Shown here piece after piece: positions 8,455-16,741 of a stretch of 16,806 nt of DNA. This stretch comes from Coemansia sp. RSA 1804. Taxonomy: Eukaryota; Kickxellomycota; Kickxellomycetes; Kickxellales; Kickxellaceae. The stretch lies in NCBI GenBank assembly GCA_027578815.1, contig JANBTH010000470.1, forward strand, positions 1-16,806. The letters are read 5' to 3'. Under the pieces are notes generated by a model. It was not told where the DNA came from and made no database searches. It worked only from the letters and a program-made list of their open reading frames with translations. Both the position numbers and the translations under genes were made by a program. Every line of letters begins with the position of its first letter. The first letter of the stretch is position 1.

Positions 8455-9619
8455 TCAATCAGACCCTTTTAACACAGCAAAGTCGCGAGTCAAAAGATTG
8501 AAGATTCTTCCAAAAAAGAGCGCTAGAACCGTGCAGGTAAACGTAATTACGTTGTATGGCATCGAAAAATCTGGCGTAGGTAGACTAGCCAAGAAAAGTT
8601 CCGTGTACACTCGAACTTTACACTCAAAGTACGCATTAGGATGTGAGCTTTGGAGAGCACAGAAAAGTGGCTGGTCGATACCAGAACCATCAGTATCAGG
8701 ACGGTAGCTGATTATTGCAGGGCCTATGTTAAACCCACGATTTGCGTCTGGTGGATGCTCGGTATATTTGATAAACCCTTTGTCAAAATCATAGCGCAGC
8801 GTTGTGCGTGTATTGGCAGGCAGGGTTACAGCGAGTTCAATGGTTGATGGTCGGCCACGGTCAATCGCTGGTGTAAAGATCATTTGCGTCGGATGCTGTT
8901 TGAATATATCTCCGTCCGGGTTTACCGCTTCAATTGCGAGGGTGTGCAGATAGACGCGAAGGTACCATGGAAGAGTGTCAGAATAGGTAACATCTACAGG
9001 CTGATTACTACGGTTAATGATCAAGGTCTCAATACCGCCACTAATACCTCCACCATGGCCATTAACATGCCGGTGAGCTTCTACAAGCGGTAGTCGTTGT
9101 TGCGCTTCTTTTTTGTTCGTTGAATCGGCAAATTCAAATCTTATTTCTGATGCGTTCTGTTTTTGAATGTCGTACACATAGGTGTCCTGTCCACCCAAGG
9201 TCTCTTTGCGCATCGGCGTTGGAAGAACCCGAGTTTCAGACTCAGGCATAACAACACGCACTGTGCTACTGGTGGCGACTGGACATGCCGCATCTACATC
9301 TCTATCCATGAGTTCGCCCAAAGTCCAGTTTCTGTCGAGCCCAAAAGTACGAGGGTTAAGGACAACAGTGACATACTGCTTATATACAAGCCCTGTCTGT
9401 CCATCATCAGCAGCACTCACAGCTGGCGCAAGCGATATACCCATAGAGTGGAAGTCCATGTTATAGAGGCGATGTGGATTGAGCAATACCCCAAGCCCGC
9501 TTTTGGCCTGGCATGGCAACTGTTTGACCCACGGCGTCAGATTCTCTGTGCAGACATTCTCGCGTGGGAGAAACCCGTGGCGCAGAACACCACGACGCCC
9601 TGGAACACTGCTGCTGCTG

Positions 9620-9692
<73 letters not shown>

Positions 9693-10251
9693 GTTTTCCG
9701 CGTGTTGACGTGTTAAATGCTAGCTGTGGCATCGACGTATTGTCATCGCCAACAAAGTTCAGCGATGCACAGAACACCCCAGACAGAGCGTTGGTTAAAC
9801 CCTTCCACTTGTCTAATGACTCCTCCTGTGTCGCCCCACTGATCCAGGCAAAAACCTCGGCACCAACCCCTTGCGAACTAACAGGCGGATGCCCCCATGA
9901 GCCCTGCCGCCAGTTTCCCTGCGTGAAAGACAAGTGGAGCTCTTCGACATTGTTCTGCAACGCAATTTCCCCGATTTGGCGTGGAAATAAATGGTAATGA
10001 TGCCGCAATTCCTGGCTGTCCATAGCAAAGGTTTGTTCAGTTCTGAATTCAAAATGCAAAAGCGTCTTGCCATCCTGTAGTGGCTTTACAACAAGGTCCT
10101 CTGTGAAGGTCTCGCTCACACCGCGGTTACTGCTGCTGCTGCTGCTGTTTACATGTGAAGGCGGAGTTGTGGCTATATTCTTTCCTGTTACCGCCCTTGC
10201 CAGCAGATACCAACCTGCAATCTGCAGAATCCGCCACAACAGTTGCATCAT
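8455..10251 (-). CDS. GPI16: GPI transamidase subunit GPI16 / PIG-T
   Basis: 598 aa from ATG 10251 (or 10248); the frame continues upstream but without another ATG. Known role: ER-membrane subunit of the complex that attaches GPI anchors to proteins. Signal peptide about 1-23 (MMQLLWRILQIAGWYLLARA). Family blocks: HYHLFPRQIGEIA (85-97), EELHLSFTQGNWRQGSWG (104-121), SGVFCASLNF (157-166), CTENLTPWVKQLPC (237-250), DTLPWYLRVYLHTL, and near the end LPTPDFSMPYNVITFTCTVL, which starts the single C-terminal TM helix (about 566-586). The Cys in FCASLNF (C161) is the likely partner of the disulfide to GPI8/PIG-K. Oddity: 23 consecutive Ser, Ile, then 4 Ser (188-215), encoded almost wholly by AGC, in a loop just before the conserved CTENLTPW region; a second six-Ser run lies near residues 36-41. 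Same strand as ornithine aminotransferase, 244 bp apart. Confidence 0.94.
9607..9690 (-). repeat. AGC/CAG trinucleotide microsatellite coding for polyserine
   Basis: On the coding (-) strand there are 23 uninterrupted AGC codons (plus-strand GCT, 9622-9690), one ATC, three AGC and one AGT (9607-9621). The tract lies inside GPI16. A shorter run of the same unit is near 10128-10147. The codon purity implies recent repeat expansion rather than old selected polyserine, which would be expected to mix AGC, AGT and TCN. The opposite strand and other frames read as poly-Leu and poly-Ala, which produces spurious long ORFs there. Confidence 0.97.
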
Positions 10252-10413
10252 GTATGCTCGAATGGGATTGCTTTTGAGATTTGAAAAGGAAAGGTATGTG
10301 CCATATACCAGCCCTAGACCGCGGTTACGAGATAGAAGATAAATTAGAGACAAGAACTAGCAACAGTGAAAGAACCCGTGAAATGCTTCTGGCACGGCTG
10401 ACCAACTGGATTT

Positions 10414-10437
10414 TGTTTTTGTTTTTGTTTTTTTATT
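10414..10437 (-). terminator. A-rich repeat and polyadenylation signal of ornithine aminotransferase
   Basis: The minus strand carries AATAAA (10432-10437), 58 nt past the aminotransferase stop, followed by A-rich hexamers (AAAAAC repeated, 10414-10431). Position and composition fit a polyadenylation region for the upstream minus-strand gene. Prediction only. Confidence 0.4.
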
Positions 10438-10495
10438 TGTGAAAGCAGAAAATGGAAAAGAATGATATGATCATGGCACAGAGAAACTACTGTTT

Positions 10496-11767
10496 TTACT
10501 GTGAATAGTCCGCGATTGCTTTGGTGATAATGCCAACGCACTCACCAAGCTGATCCTCGGTAATCGTAAGCGGAGGTGCAAGACGGATAATGGTGTCGTG
10601 CGTGGGTTTTGCCAAGAGCCCACGGTCACGAAGGAGAAGACAGAGATCCCATGCTGTCTTGCCTTCAATTGGGTTGACCTCTATGGCATTGAGTAGTCCA
10701 CGTCCACGCACGTCCTTGATAAGCGGCGAGTTGATCTTCCGAAGCCCATTGCGGAAATACTGCCCAAGAATGTGAGCGCGCTCGGCCAGCTTCTCATCGC
10801 GAACAACCTCTAGCGCCGCAACAGCAACTGCACACGCAAGCGGATTGCCTCCGTATGTAGATCCATGCTCGCCTGGTTTGATTGAGAGCATGATTTCACG
10901 AGAGCTCAAAACAGCACTCACTGGATACACTCCACCCGACAGCGCCTTGCCCAATATAACCACATCTGGGTGGATCTGCTCTTGCTCGATAGCAAGCAGT
11001 GTTCCGGTGCGCCCAATTCCGGTCTGTACTTCATCACAAATAAACAGAACGTTGTGCTTCTTGCAAAGCTCGTAGCACCGCTTAAGATATCCTGGCTCCG
11101 GAATGATTATTCCTGCCTCTCCTTGGATGGGCTCAACAAGGAATCCAGCAACACGATCGCCATATGCCTCAAGCACAGCTTCGAGGTCCTCGGCATGTCC
11201 GTAGCGGATCATGGCACCGGTGTCGGGGTTTTTTGCCATAATGTTTGGGATGAACGGCCCAAAGCCCGTGCGGCAGCTTTCATCAGTCGACATCGATATA
11301 ATGCCGATGGTTCTGCCATGGAAGTTCCCGCCAACACCAATGACATATCCATTGTCATCCAGCCCCTTGTGGATGTAACCCCACTTGCGCGCAAGCTTGA
11401 TAGCGGTCTCAACAGCCTCGGCGCCCGTGTTTGTCGGAAGCATCATTTCGTAGCCAAAGAATTGCGTGATGAAGCGCTCTGCTGCCCCGAGGCGGTCGTT
11501 GTAAAATGCCCGCGATGAGAGGCACAGCTGTGAAGCTTGTTCAGTCAAGGCCTGGATGATGCGCGGATGGCAGTGTCCCTGGTTGACCGCAGAATATGCA
11601 GACAAAAAGTCGTAGTAGCGCTTGCCCTCGGGATCCCACACATAAACCCCTTCGCCACGCGAGATAACAGCCGGCAGAGGGTGGTAGTTGTGCGCACCAT
11701 ACGTGTCCTCAAGCTCCATCGCCTCTGTGCTAGAGGCTGCCTTGTAGGATAAGGATGATTTTGACAT
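10496..11767 (-). CDS. OAT: Ornithine aminotransferase (cytosolic, CAR2 type)
   Basis: 423 aa, single exon, ATG at 11767. PLP enzyme converting ornithine plus 2-oxoglutarate to glutamate-5-semialdehyde plus glutamate, in arginine catabolism towards proline and glutamate. Class III aminotransferase features: SAYSAVNQGHCHPRI (56-70), SRAFYNDRLG (85-94), NTGAEAVETAIKLARKWGY (113-131), GNFHGRT (147-153), VEPIQGEAG (211-219, with E217 matching the human active-site Glu), DEVQTGIGRTG (245-255), and the PLP-binding lysine K274 in ILGKALSGG. The spacing E217-K274 equals the human enzyme. The N-terminus has no mitochondrial presequence and the length equals yeast Car2, so it is probably cytosolic. Where human has Trp in GNFWGRT this protein has His150, a minor difference. 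A TATA box (11984-11991) and GATA-type sites lie upstream. Confidence 0.96.
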   Translation of the reverse strand: MSKSSLSYKAASSTEAMELEDTYGAHNYHPLPAVISRGEGVYVWDPEGKRYYDFLSAYSAVNQGHCHPRIIQALTEQASQLCLSSRAFYNDRLGAAERFITQFFGYEMMLPTNTGAEAVETAIKLARKWGYIHKGLDDNGYVIGVGGNFHGRTIGIISMSTDESCRTGFGPFIPNIMAKNPDTGAMIRYGHAEDLEAVLEAYGDRVAGFLVEPIQGEAGIIIPEPGYLKRCYELCKKHNVLFICDEVQTGIGRTGTLLAIEQEQIHPDVVILGKALSGGVYPVSAVLSSREIMLSIKPGEHGSTYGGNPLACAVAVAALEVVRDEKLAERAHILGQYFRNGLRKINSPLIKDVRGRGLLNAIEVNPIEGKTAWDLCLLLRDRGLLAKPTHDTIIRLAPPLTITEDQLGECVGIITKAIADYSQ

Positions 11768-13085
11768 CTCTTTAACGTATCTTGGACCTTGTCGGGTTTT
11801 GAAAGACGCAGAATAGCTGTCTGGAAGAAGAGTGGAGAAACTGCTGTTTGCGTGGTCTGCGGATATATGCTGTATGTGGCTTTCTATGCGTTAGCCCGTC
11901 GTGCTCTCGAAAACGATATGATTGATGCTGCAGGCGGATTGTTATGAAAGCAGGCGGAAAGAAGGAGAGGGAAAGGGGGGGCCCTTTTATAGTTTTTTTC
12001 TGTGTCGTCGCTCCCAGCAACCTGTCCCCTTATCCGCCTCCATCACATGAGGAAGAGGATGCATGCATGCAAAAACCGCGGGTTGCATGGGTCTGGAAGG
12101 CACCCAAGAGAAGGTTGGCTAGAAATCCATGGGAAAGCAGCCACCTGCAAGCTGTTGCTGCTTGTCTGTCTCAACAATCGCCGCCGTTTTTGCATACTGT
12201 CCCAAAACTGGCCAAACAAAAGACAACAGCTCCCACGCCTCTGCCTCAGGTTTATTTCGCTCTGCAGCATAATCACACTGGGACGAGCGATAAGGCTGCT
12301 GATATGCGCTCTATGTTTCCACTACTTCATGCCAGATGCCGTCACAAGCATGTATGCCTATGGATCACATTCTCTGATTCGTTGGATCGTTTGCTGTGTC
12401 ATTAGAACCCTCACTTGCTGCGTACTGCGTCGCTTGTGTGTATGTTTTGTGCAAATCAATTTATTTTATTTTTAATGTTATAATAAAGTTCCCTCTCCGA
12501 AACACAAGATAGTGAGACTCTGGTATACCCGCTCTATCAGTCCAGGGGGTTCAACCTCCATTCTTAATCCAGCCTCTACATGTTAACAAAATATATCCTT
12601 GCGCATGCTTGGGATATATACAAGTGTGTGTTATTTATGCGCGTTTGCCCTTACTTGAACTGAGGAAATGTCAGACCGCAACAAGGCAGATCGGATTAGA
12701 ATGCCACCATTGCTTTTCCAGAAAGCTTGGTCTTGTTTTGTTGTTGTTTTAGAACGCCGCCGATGATATCTCTGGTGTGTATATGTAGTAATGAAGGGTA
12801 AGACAGGGAGCGCCATGTTGTCTGCAATGCAGATAACAAGTTTTTATACGGTTCAAACAATCTTGCCACACTGTCCAAATCTTTTTCCTATTGAATGCAA
12901 AATTAACTTTTTATTTAAAACGCAAGTATTTTTGCAAACAGCGTAGTATCTTTTTCTGCTAAAGCCTTGCTGATTTGTTCTAGTTGTTTGGCTGCTAATA
13001 CAATTTAGCTTGTCCTTCTTTCTCACACTTGTTTTTCTTATCTTTTTCGGAACACATATTATCCTCTTTAGCTCTCCAATTGCAC
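11768..13085. other. 1.3-kb spacer with divergent promoters of OAT and NDUFA9
   Basis: No gene can be supported in these 1318 bases. The left part holds the aminotransferase 5' UTR, a purine tract (11944-11980, pyrimidine-rich on the coding strand) and its TATA box. GATAAG hexamers occur at 12029-12034 (- strand) and 12289-12294 (+). The right end is pyrimidine-rich (about 13010-13070), as expected upstream of NDUFA9. Open frames of 150 codons or so at 11944-12475 have no family similarity and a random look (Cys/Leu/Arg-rich). A short tRNA-like stretch near 12505-12561 does not fold as a tRNA. An unrecognised ncRNA cannot be excluded. Confidence 0.5.
11984..11991 (-). promoter_or_regulatory. 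TATA box of ornithine aminotransferase
   Basis: The minus strand reads TATAAAAG, a full TATA consensus, 217 nt before the ATG and followed by a pyrimidine-rich stretch typical of fungal transcription starts. A GATAAG hexamer on the same strand (12029-12034) lies about 40 nt upstream and could bind GATA factors of nitrogen control; that link is inference. Confidence 0.5.
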
Positions 13086-14369
13086 ATGTTTACTAGCCCG
13101 CTCAATCGTGGATTCAAGGGTAGGTTTTACATGTTATCTTTAATCTCGGCTTTGTAATCTGCCTAACAAGTCTCGGGAATTTCATAACATACACCATGCT
13201 CATAGGTTATTTTTCGAATTTGGCCTGGGATTTCTATTAACAATGTTTTAGGATTCGCCATCCCGACAAAACTTGCAAAGCGCGGAAAGGCCGATGTGGT
13301 CGTTCGAAAGACAACCGGAAAAGTCCTTGTTGGACGCGGTGCGTACGGTCGGCAGTCATGGAATGGACAGACAGCTACTGTCTTTGGTTGCAGTGGATTC
13401 CTCGGACGCTACGTTGTTGCTCGTCTTGCTCGCGAAGGGACCAAGGTAATTGTGCCGTACCGTGGCATAACCGAAAACATTCGTTATCTGAAGCCCACTG
13501 GCGATCTGGGCATGATCATTCCGATGGAGTTTGATTTGCGCAATCCGAAACAGATAGAAGAGTGTGTTCGTCATTCGGACGTGGTTATCAATCTTATCGG
13601 CCGCAATTATGAAACCAAAAACTTTTCTTTCGACCAGGTGCACGTTTTAGGTGCGCAGAATATTGCCGAGATATCGCGCGAATCAGGAGTCTCACGCCTT
13701 ATCCACATGTCGCACATCGGTGCAAAAACAAACGCGCACTCGGATGTCATGGTGACAAAGGCATTTGGTGAGCAACGCGTGCGCGAAAGCTTCCCTGGCG
13801 CAAACATTGTACGCTCAGCCACAATGTACGGCTATGAAGATGAGCTGCTGAATAACATGGGCAAATTCAAGGACTTTTATATGACTGTGAATCACGCCCA
13901 GCAAAAGCTCCGCCCAGTCTGTGTGTCAGACGTTGCCCATGCCATCGATATTATTCGCGACAATGAGGATACTGTTGGCCAGACATTCGAGCTATATAAT
14001 CCAAAGGAGTACACTCGCAAGGAGGTCATTGAACTTGTTGAGTTCTTTATCCGCGAAAAGGTGTGGCATTTCAACATCCCCACACCACTTCTTCGCATGG
14101 CGGCAAGAGCGTTCGATATTCTGCCATACTATTACACCAGTCACCATGCAGTCGATCTTATGTCTATTAACGAAACTCCTAGCACTGAAAAGAGTATACA
14201 GACCTTTGCTGACCTTGGAATCCAGCCACACACCCTAGAGCTTGCCGCTCTGCAGTACATCCGCCATTATCGCTCGTCTCAACATGAAGAGGATCCAATG
14301 GAGCCCAAGGGGTACAAGGCATTCCGCAAGCTTCCTGTTCCAGTCGACAACAAGGACATTGTGGTTTGA
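13086..14369 (+). CDS. NDUFA9: NADH dehydrogenase (ubiquinone) 39/40-kDa subunit, NDUFA9
   Basis: 383 aa from exons 13086-13119 and 13252-14369. Accessory subunit of respiratory complex I on the matrix side; an atypical short-chain dehydrogenase that binds NADPH structurally. The first 25 or so residues (MFTSPLNRGFKGFAIPTKLA) are basic and hydroxylated, like a mitochondrial presequence. The Rossmann glycine motif is TVFGCSGFLGRYV (54-66), followed by family blocks VPYRG, DVVINLIGRNYETKNFSFDQ, ISRESGVSRLIHMSHIGA, IVRSATMYGYEDELLN and LRPVCVSDVAHAI. Length matches human (377) and Neurospora (about 375). The splice is needed: exon 2 has no ATG before the conserved region, and joining at GTAGGT supplies one and keeps the frame. 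Its presence shows that complex I is retained. Convergent with the orphan ORF, 76 bp apart. Confidence 0.93.
13120..13251 (+). other. Spliceosomal intron in NDUFA9
   Basis: 132-nt phase-1 intron, donor GTAGGT at 13120-13125, acceptor TTTTAG ending at 13251. CTATTAAC (13233-13240) is a good branch site 11 nt before the acceptor. Splicing recreates a Gly codon between the presequence residues NRGFK and FAIP. Several stops lie inside the intron. Confidence 0.8.
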
Positions 14370-14445
14370 ATAGTTTATTTTTCGCTCTTCTCATCAGTTA
14401 AATCAACAAAGCGTCCTCTCTTTAACAAGATCGCCAAGATCGCCG

Positions 14446-14817
14446 CTATCTACGTCTAAACGGATCGGAAGTATCTTTAAGTTGATACCGCCCAGGCTCC
14501 TCGCCCATCTTTGATCCAACGCACTTGAAAAAGGTCTTCATTGGCTGCCAAACCTCTCCAACAAAAATGCCATCAATAAGATCTTGGAGATGCTTGGCAC
14601 ATCTGTGTGGCCTGATATGCGGCTGTGGCAACCCCTCACGTCCACGCCGTCTTGCCTCCGTGATCATCTCGACATAGTCATAGGGCATTTCACAATCCTC
14701 ACCAAGCATCTTTCTGGCATACTCTTGCAGAACAGGATCAAGTGTAGTTCTCCTCCGGAATCTGGGCAAATTGTCGCTGTCCATGTTGTCTTTTGTGCCG
14801 CGCTCGTCTTCAGACAT
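14446..14817 (-). CDS. Unrecognised 123-residue Arg-rich protein
   Basis: I do not recognise this family. From ATG 14817 it encodes 123 aa ending in a basic DPFRRR. It opens with an acidic stretch (MSEDERGTKD), then a basic patch (RFRRR, 19-23), a likely helix at about 27-62 (LDPVLQEYARKMLGED, later MITEARRRGREG), a Pro/His segment (PQPHIRPHRC, 64-73), and a second mainly hydrophobic helix (HLQDLIDGIFVGEVWQPM). Cysteines at 42, 73 and 99 do not form a twin CX9C pattern. No signal peptide or membrane segment. The frame stays open upstream to 14892 without another ATG. Composition is charged and protein-like, and higher in GC than the AT-rich flank, which argues for a real gene; an unseen intron or extra exon is possible. 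Convergent with NDUFA9. Confidence 0.5.
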   Translation of the reverse strand: MSEDERGTKDNMDSDNLPRFRRRTTLDPVLQEYARKMLGEDCEMPYDYVEMITEARRRGREGLPQPHIRPHRCAKHLQDLIDGIFVGEVWQPMKTFFKCVGSKMGEEPGRYQLKDTSDPFRRR

Positions 14818-15063
14818 TGTTTCTTGTTGATTCTGTCTTGGCCGAGTACCACAACAGTTTTCAAGAGTGGTTTTCGTGATTTGCGTTGGCAAATTTACAA
14901 AACATGAAATAATAATATAGTAACTGTTTTTGAAAGAAAAGAGGGAAGGACCAACGCTTTACTGTAATTTTCGTTACAGCGCCAATCAAAAGTCTACATC
15001 TCTTAATCAGAAAGATAACAGCAAAATCACTATTGTATGAAAAAAATTTAAAAACCATTTAAT

Positions 15064-15198
15064 ATGATGTGGACGACCCTTTTTAGCATGTGGGTTGCAA
15101 TGTATAACCAGCGCCGGCTTGTGGACCGGAAAGCCTTGCAGATTACAGACAAGTGTCACGCATTTTTATCACAAAGTGCACTACCCCCAGCGACATGA
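15064..15198 (+). CDS. Possible 44-residue small ORF
   Basis: ATG 15064 (a second ATG follows at once) to TGA 15196-15198. The start is Trp/Met/Phe-rich (MMWTTLFSMWVAMYNQRRLV), followed by a polar part with one Cys. It coincides with a local rise in GC inside AT-rich DNA, which is the main reason for listing it. No family similarity is recognised, and an ORF of this size can arise by chance. Confidence 0.2.
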   Translation: MMWTTLFSMWVAMYNQRRLVDRKALQITDKCHAFLSQSALPPAT

Positions 15199-15348
15199 AA
15201 TACAAATCCAACAATAAACAAATCAAAACAAACTCGCTCTAAACTATGGCGGAAAGCTTGGTTTTGCATTAAAAGCTGTTGGAAAATGGCCAGCCGGATG
15301 GCTAAAACAAAGCTTTTTCTATTCAAATTCATGGTTATATTCTATTAA

Positions 15349-15483
15349 TTCAACCACAAAGTGACTGAAACACTAGATGGTGTGAATCATTTTAAATTGA
15401 AAACGGGATGCCTTTCTTGTAACATTATGACAAGATGCTTAATATCAACAAATATATGGTACACACATGCTTCAATGTGTAAA
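15349..15483 (+). pseudogene. Possible remnant of a copia GAG-pre-integrase zinc region
   Basis: This open stretch has a central segment, VNHFKLKTGCLSCNIMTR, recalling the C-x2-C...K-M-T-R end of the copia GAG-pre-integrase domain. If so, the integrase and much of the RT N-terminus are lost between here and 15777, as the gap is far shorter than in an intact element. The similarity is short and tentative. Confidence 0.3.
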
Positions 15484-15776
15484 TAGCTTTAATGTGCAAA
15501 GTACTTCAACTAATTCCGATATACAGCAGCTCAAAAAACTGCTATAATGTTGTTCACATTGTCAGAGATTTTCAAATATCTCATAAGCCAGTAATTGAAA
15601 TGTGTTGAAATTGGAGATTTCAAATATGATTAGTGTTAGAATATATGCTATTTAATAAAGATCTTATACTATTATAAACATTTCCTTTACCCACATTATT
15701 GTGATGGAGTTCTCTTTAGCAATTATTGATATGCCATTTATTTACTATTTAATATATTAGAAGTGGCATAGCAGCA

Positions 15777-16260
15777 ATGAAGTCTAAGGACTCATTGAGA
15801 TGGCAAGAAGCTGTTATGGATAAGTTAGAGTCGATTGACAGCAATGGTGTGCTTAAGTTTACTTTCAGGGCTCCTGGTATGCACATTCAGACCACTAATT
15901 AAGTTTTTGTAACCAAACTGTGTGGAGAAAATATTCTGCCTATATTCAAGGGTTGTTTGGTTGTCCAAGGCTTTCAACAACATCTAGGTATTGATTACAA
16001 TGATTTGTTTGCACCAGTGGTTCATTACAAGTGGATTTGCATAATGTTTGCTCTTGTTGCTCAGTTTAGACTAGCCATGCTTAGTGTGGATGTTAAGGCT
16101 GCGTTTCTTCATGGCAACATTGAGAAGAATATGTATATTGATATTCCAGAGGGCATGGATGCTAATAGGGAAACAATGGTATGCAAGCTGAACAAATCTC
16201 TATGGTCTTAAACAGGCTCTACATGCCTGAAACTAATTCCTAAACAGTATTAATGGCATT
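15777..16260 (+). pseudogene. Copia-type reverse transcriptase (RVT_2) fragment, broken
   Basis: One frame from ATG 15777 shows the RVT_2 opening (MKSKDSLRWQEAVMDKLESI), a TAA at 15900-15902 near where the family has the conserved KWVF block, then LVVQGFQQHLGIDYNDLFAP, SVDVKAAFLHGNIEKNMYI and VCKLNKSLW. The catalytic motif at VDVKAAFLHG still has its first aspartate; the later YVDD-containing region is not found. At about 16203 two bases appear to be missing, shifting the frame into a stop at 16209-16211; the other frame continues with GLKQA, then a TGA (16228-16230) where a conserved Trp is expected. It is non-functional. Confidence 0.88.
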
Positions 16261-16570
16261 AGTTATTTTTATTATAATAATGTACAATTCCCAAGAAAGG
16301 TTTCTATTACAACCTAGAATGTTGACACTTTATATAGTAGCCAACCATTATTTTTATCACGAATACAACTATTTGAAGCTAATTCTAATATCAATCATTT
16401 GGTAAACATGTATACAATTTTAACTTTTTAATCAAATGCTAACATTTTGTTTTTCATAACAAATATTAGTCACTTGTTGGGTCTAAACATTAACATCTTC
16501 GAATTACACGTTTTGATATTCCTAATGCAGCTTCTATTCTTGATTCATTTAATTCAAAGCCCAAAATGCA

Positions 16571-16741
16571 CATATGCAAGCTAAGAAACATGTATTATGC
16601 TATCTCAAGCAATTGGCCAAGCTTTTCATCAGATATTCTCACCAGCCTACTCTTCAACTCATTGGATACACTGATACCAACAGATTCCACTCTGAAACTA
16701 ATTTATTGAATATTGGGTACATGTTCTTGCTAATATATTGA
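16571..16741 (+). pseudogene. Copia-type RNase H fragment, broken
   Basis: The frame from 16571 reads HMQAKKHVLCYLKQ, then QPTLQLIGYTDTNRFHSETN and GYMFLLI, matching the copia RNase H start (the HxxAxKxVLxYLK block, then LxGYxDxDW, then STxGYxFxL). The conserved DxDW reads DTNR, so the second acidic residue and the Trp are lost, and the STxG serine is also changed. The frame ends at TGA 16739-16741 in AT-rich DNA. Confidence 0.75.

Larger units (their letters stand above)
14818..15776. other. AT-rich spacer before the copia fragment
   Basis: About 960 bases with no clear gene. It is mostly AT-rich, unlike the gene-bearing part of the window. Exceptions are a short higher-GC island with a 44-codon ORF (15064-15198) and a 45-codon open stretch (15349-15483) that may be retrotransposon-derived. 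Near 15560-15630 two similar AT-rich segments (AGATTTTCAAATAT and AGATTTCAAATAT) repeat. No long terminal repeat was identified. Confidence 0.5.
15777..16741 (+). mobile_element. Decayed Ty1/copia retrotransposon fragment
   Basis: Two recognisable pieces of a copia polyprotein in the right order and strand, RT (15777-about 16260) then RNase H (16571-16741), separated by about 310 nt of AT-rich sequence with little similarity. In intact elements this span is longer, so part is deleted. Stops and a frameshift break the frame, so the element is dead. No LTRs, primer-binding site or target duplications were found; the 3' end may continue beyond the window. Confidence 0.85.

Noticed and set aside
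9163..9997. Long plus-strand ORFs with poly-Ala or poly-Leu runs opposite GPI16
   Set aside because: They are shadows of the AGC repeat read in other frames; GPI16 on the minus strand is conserved along its whole length.
10252..10353. Longer GPI16 N-terminus reaching 10353
   Set aside because: That extension begins at TTG, not ATG, and would bury the signal peptide; ATG 10251 is the first true start.
11944..12475. Overlapping plus-strand ORFs of about 150 codons upstream of ornithine aminotransferase
   Set aside because: No family similarity, random-looking composition, and they run through the aminotransferase promoter elements.
12505..12561. tRNA-like stretch with a GGTTCAA-type T-loop and a GATAG/CTATC pairing
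   Set aside because: No seven-base acceptor stem, the anticodon stem lacks its 3' half and the T-arm stem does not pair properly.
12668..12766. 32-codon ORF beginning MSDRNKADRI
   Set aside because: Too short, no recognisable family and no splice extension of reasonable size; kept only as a note in the spacer.
14584..14907. 107-codon plus-strand ORF opposite the Arg-rich protein
   Set aside because: Its composition is less protein-like than the minus-strand frame and no motif is recognisable.
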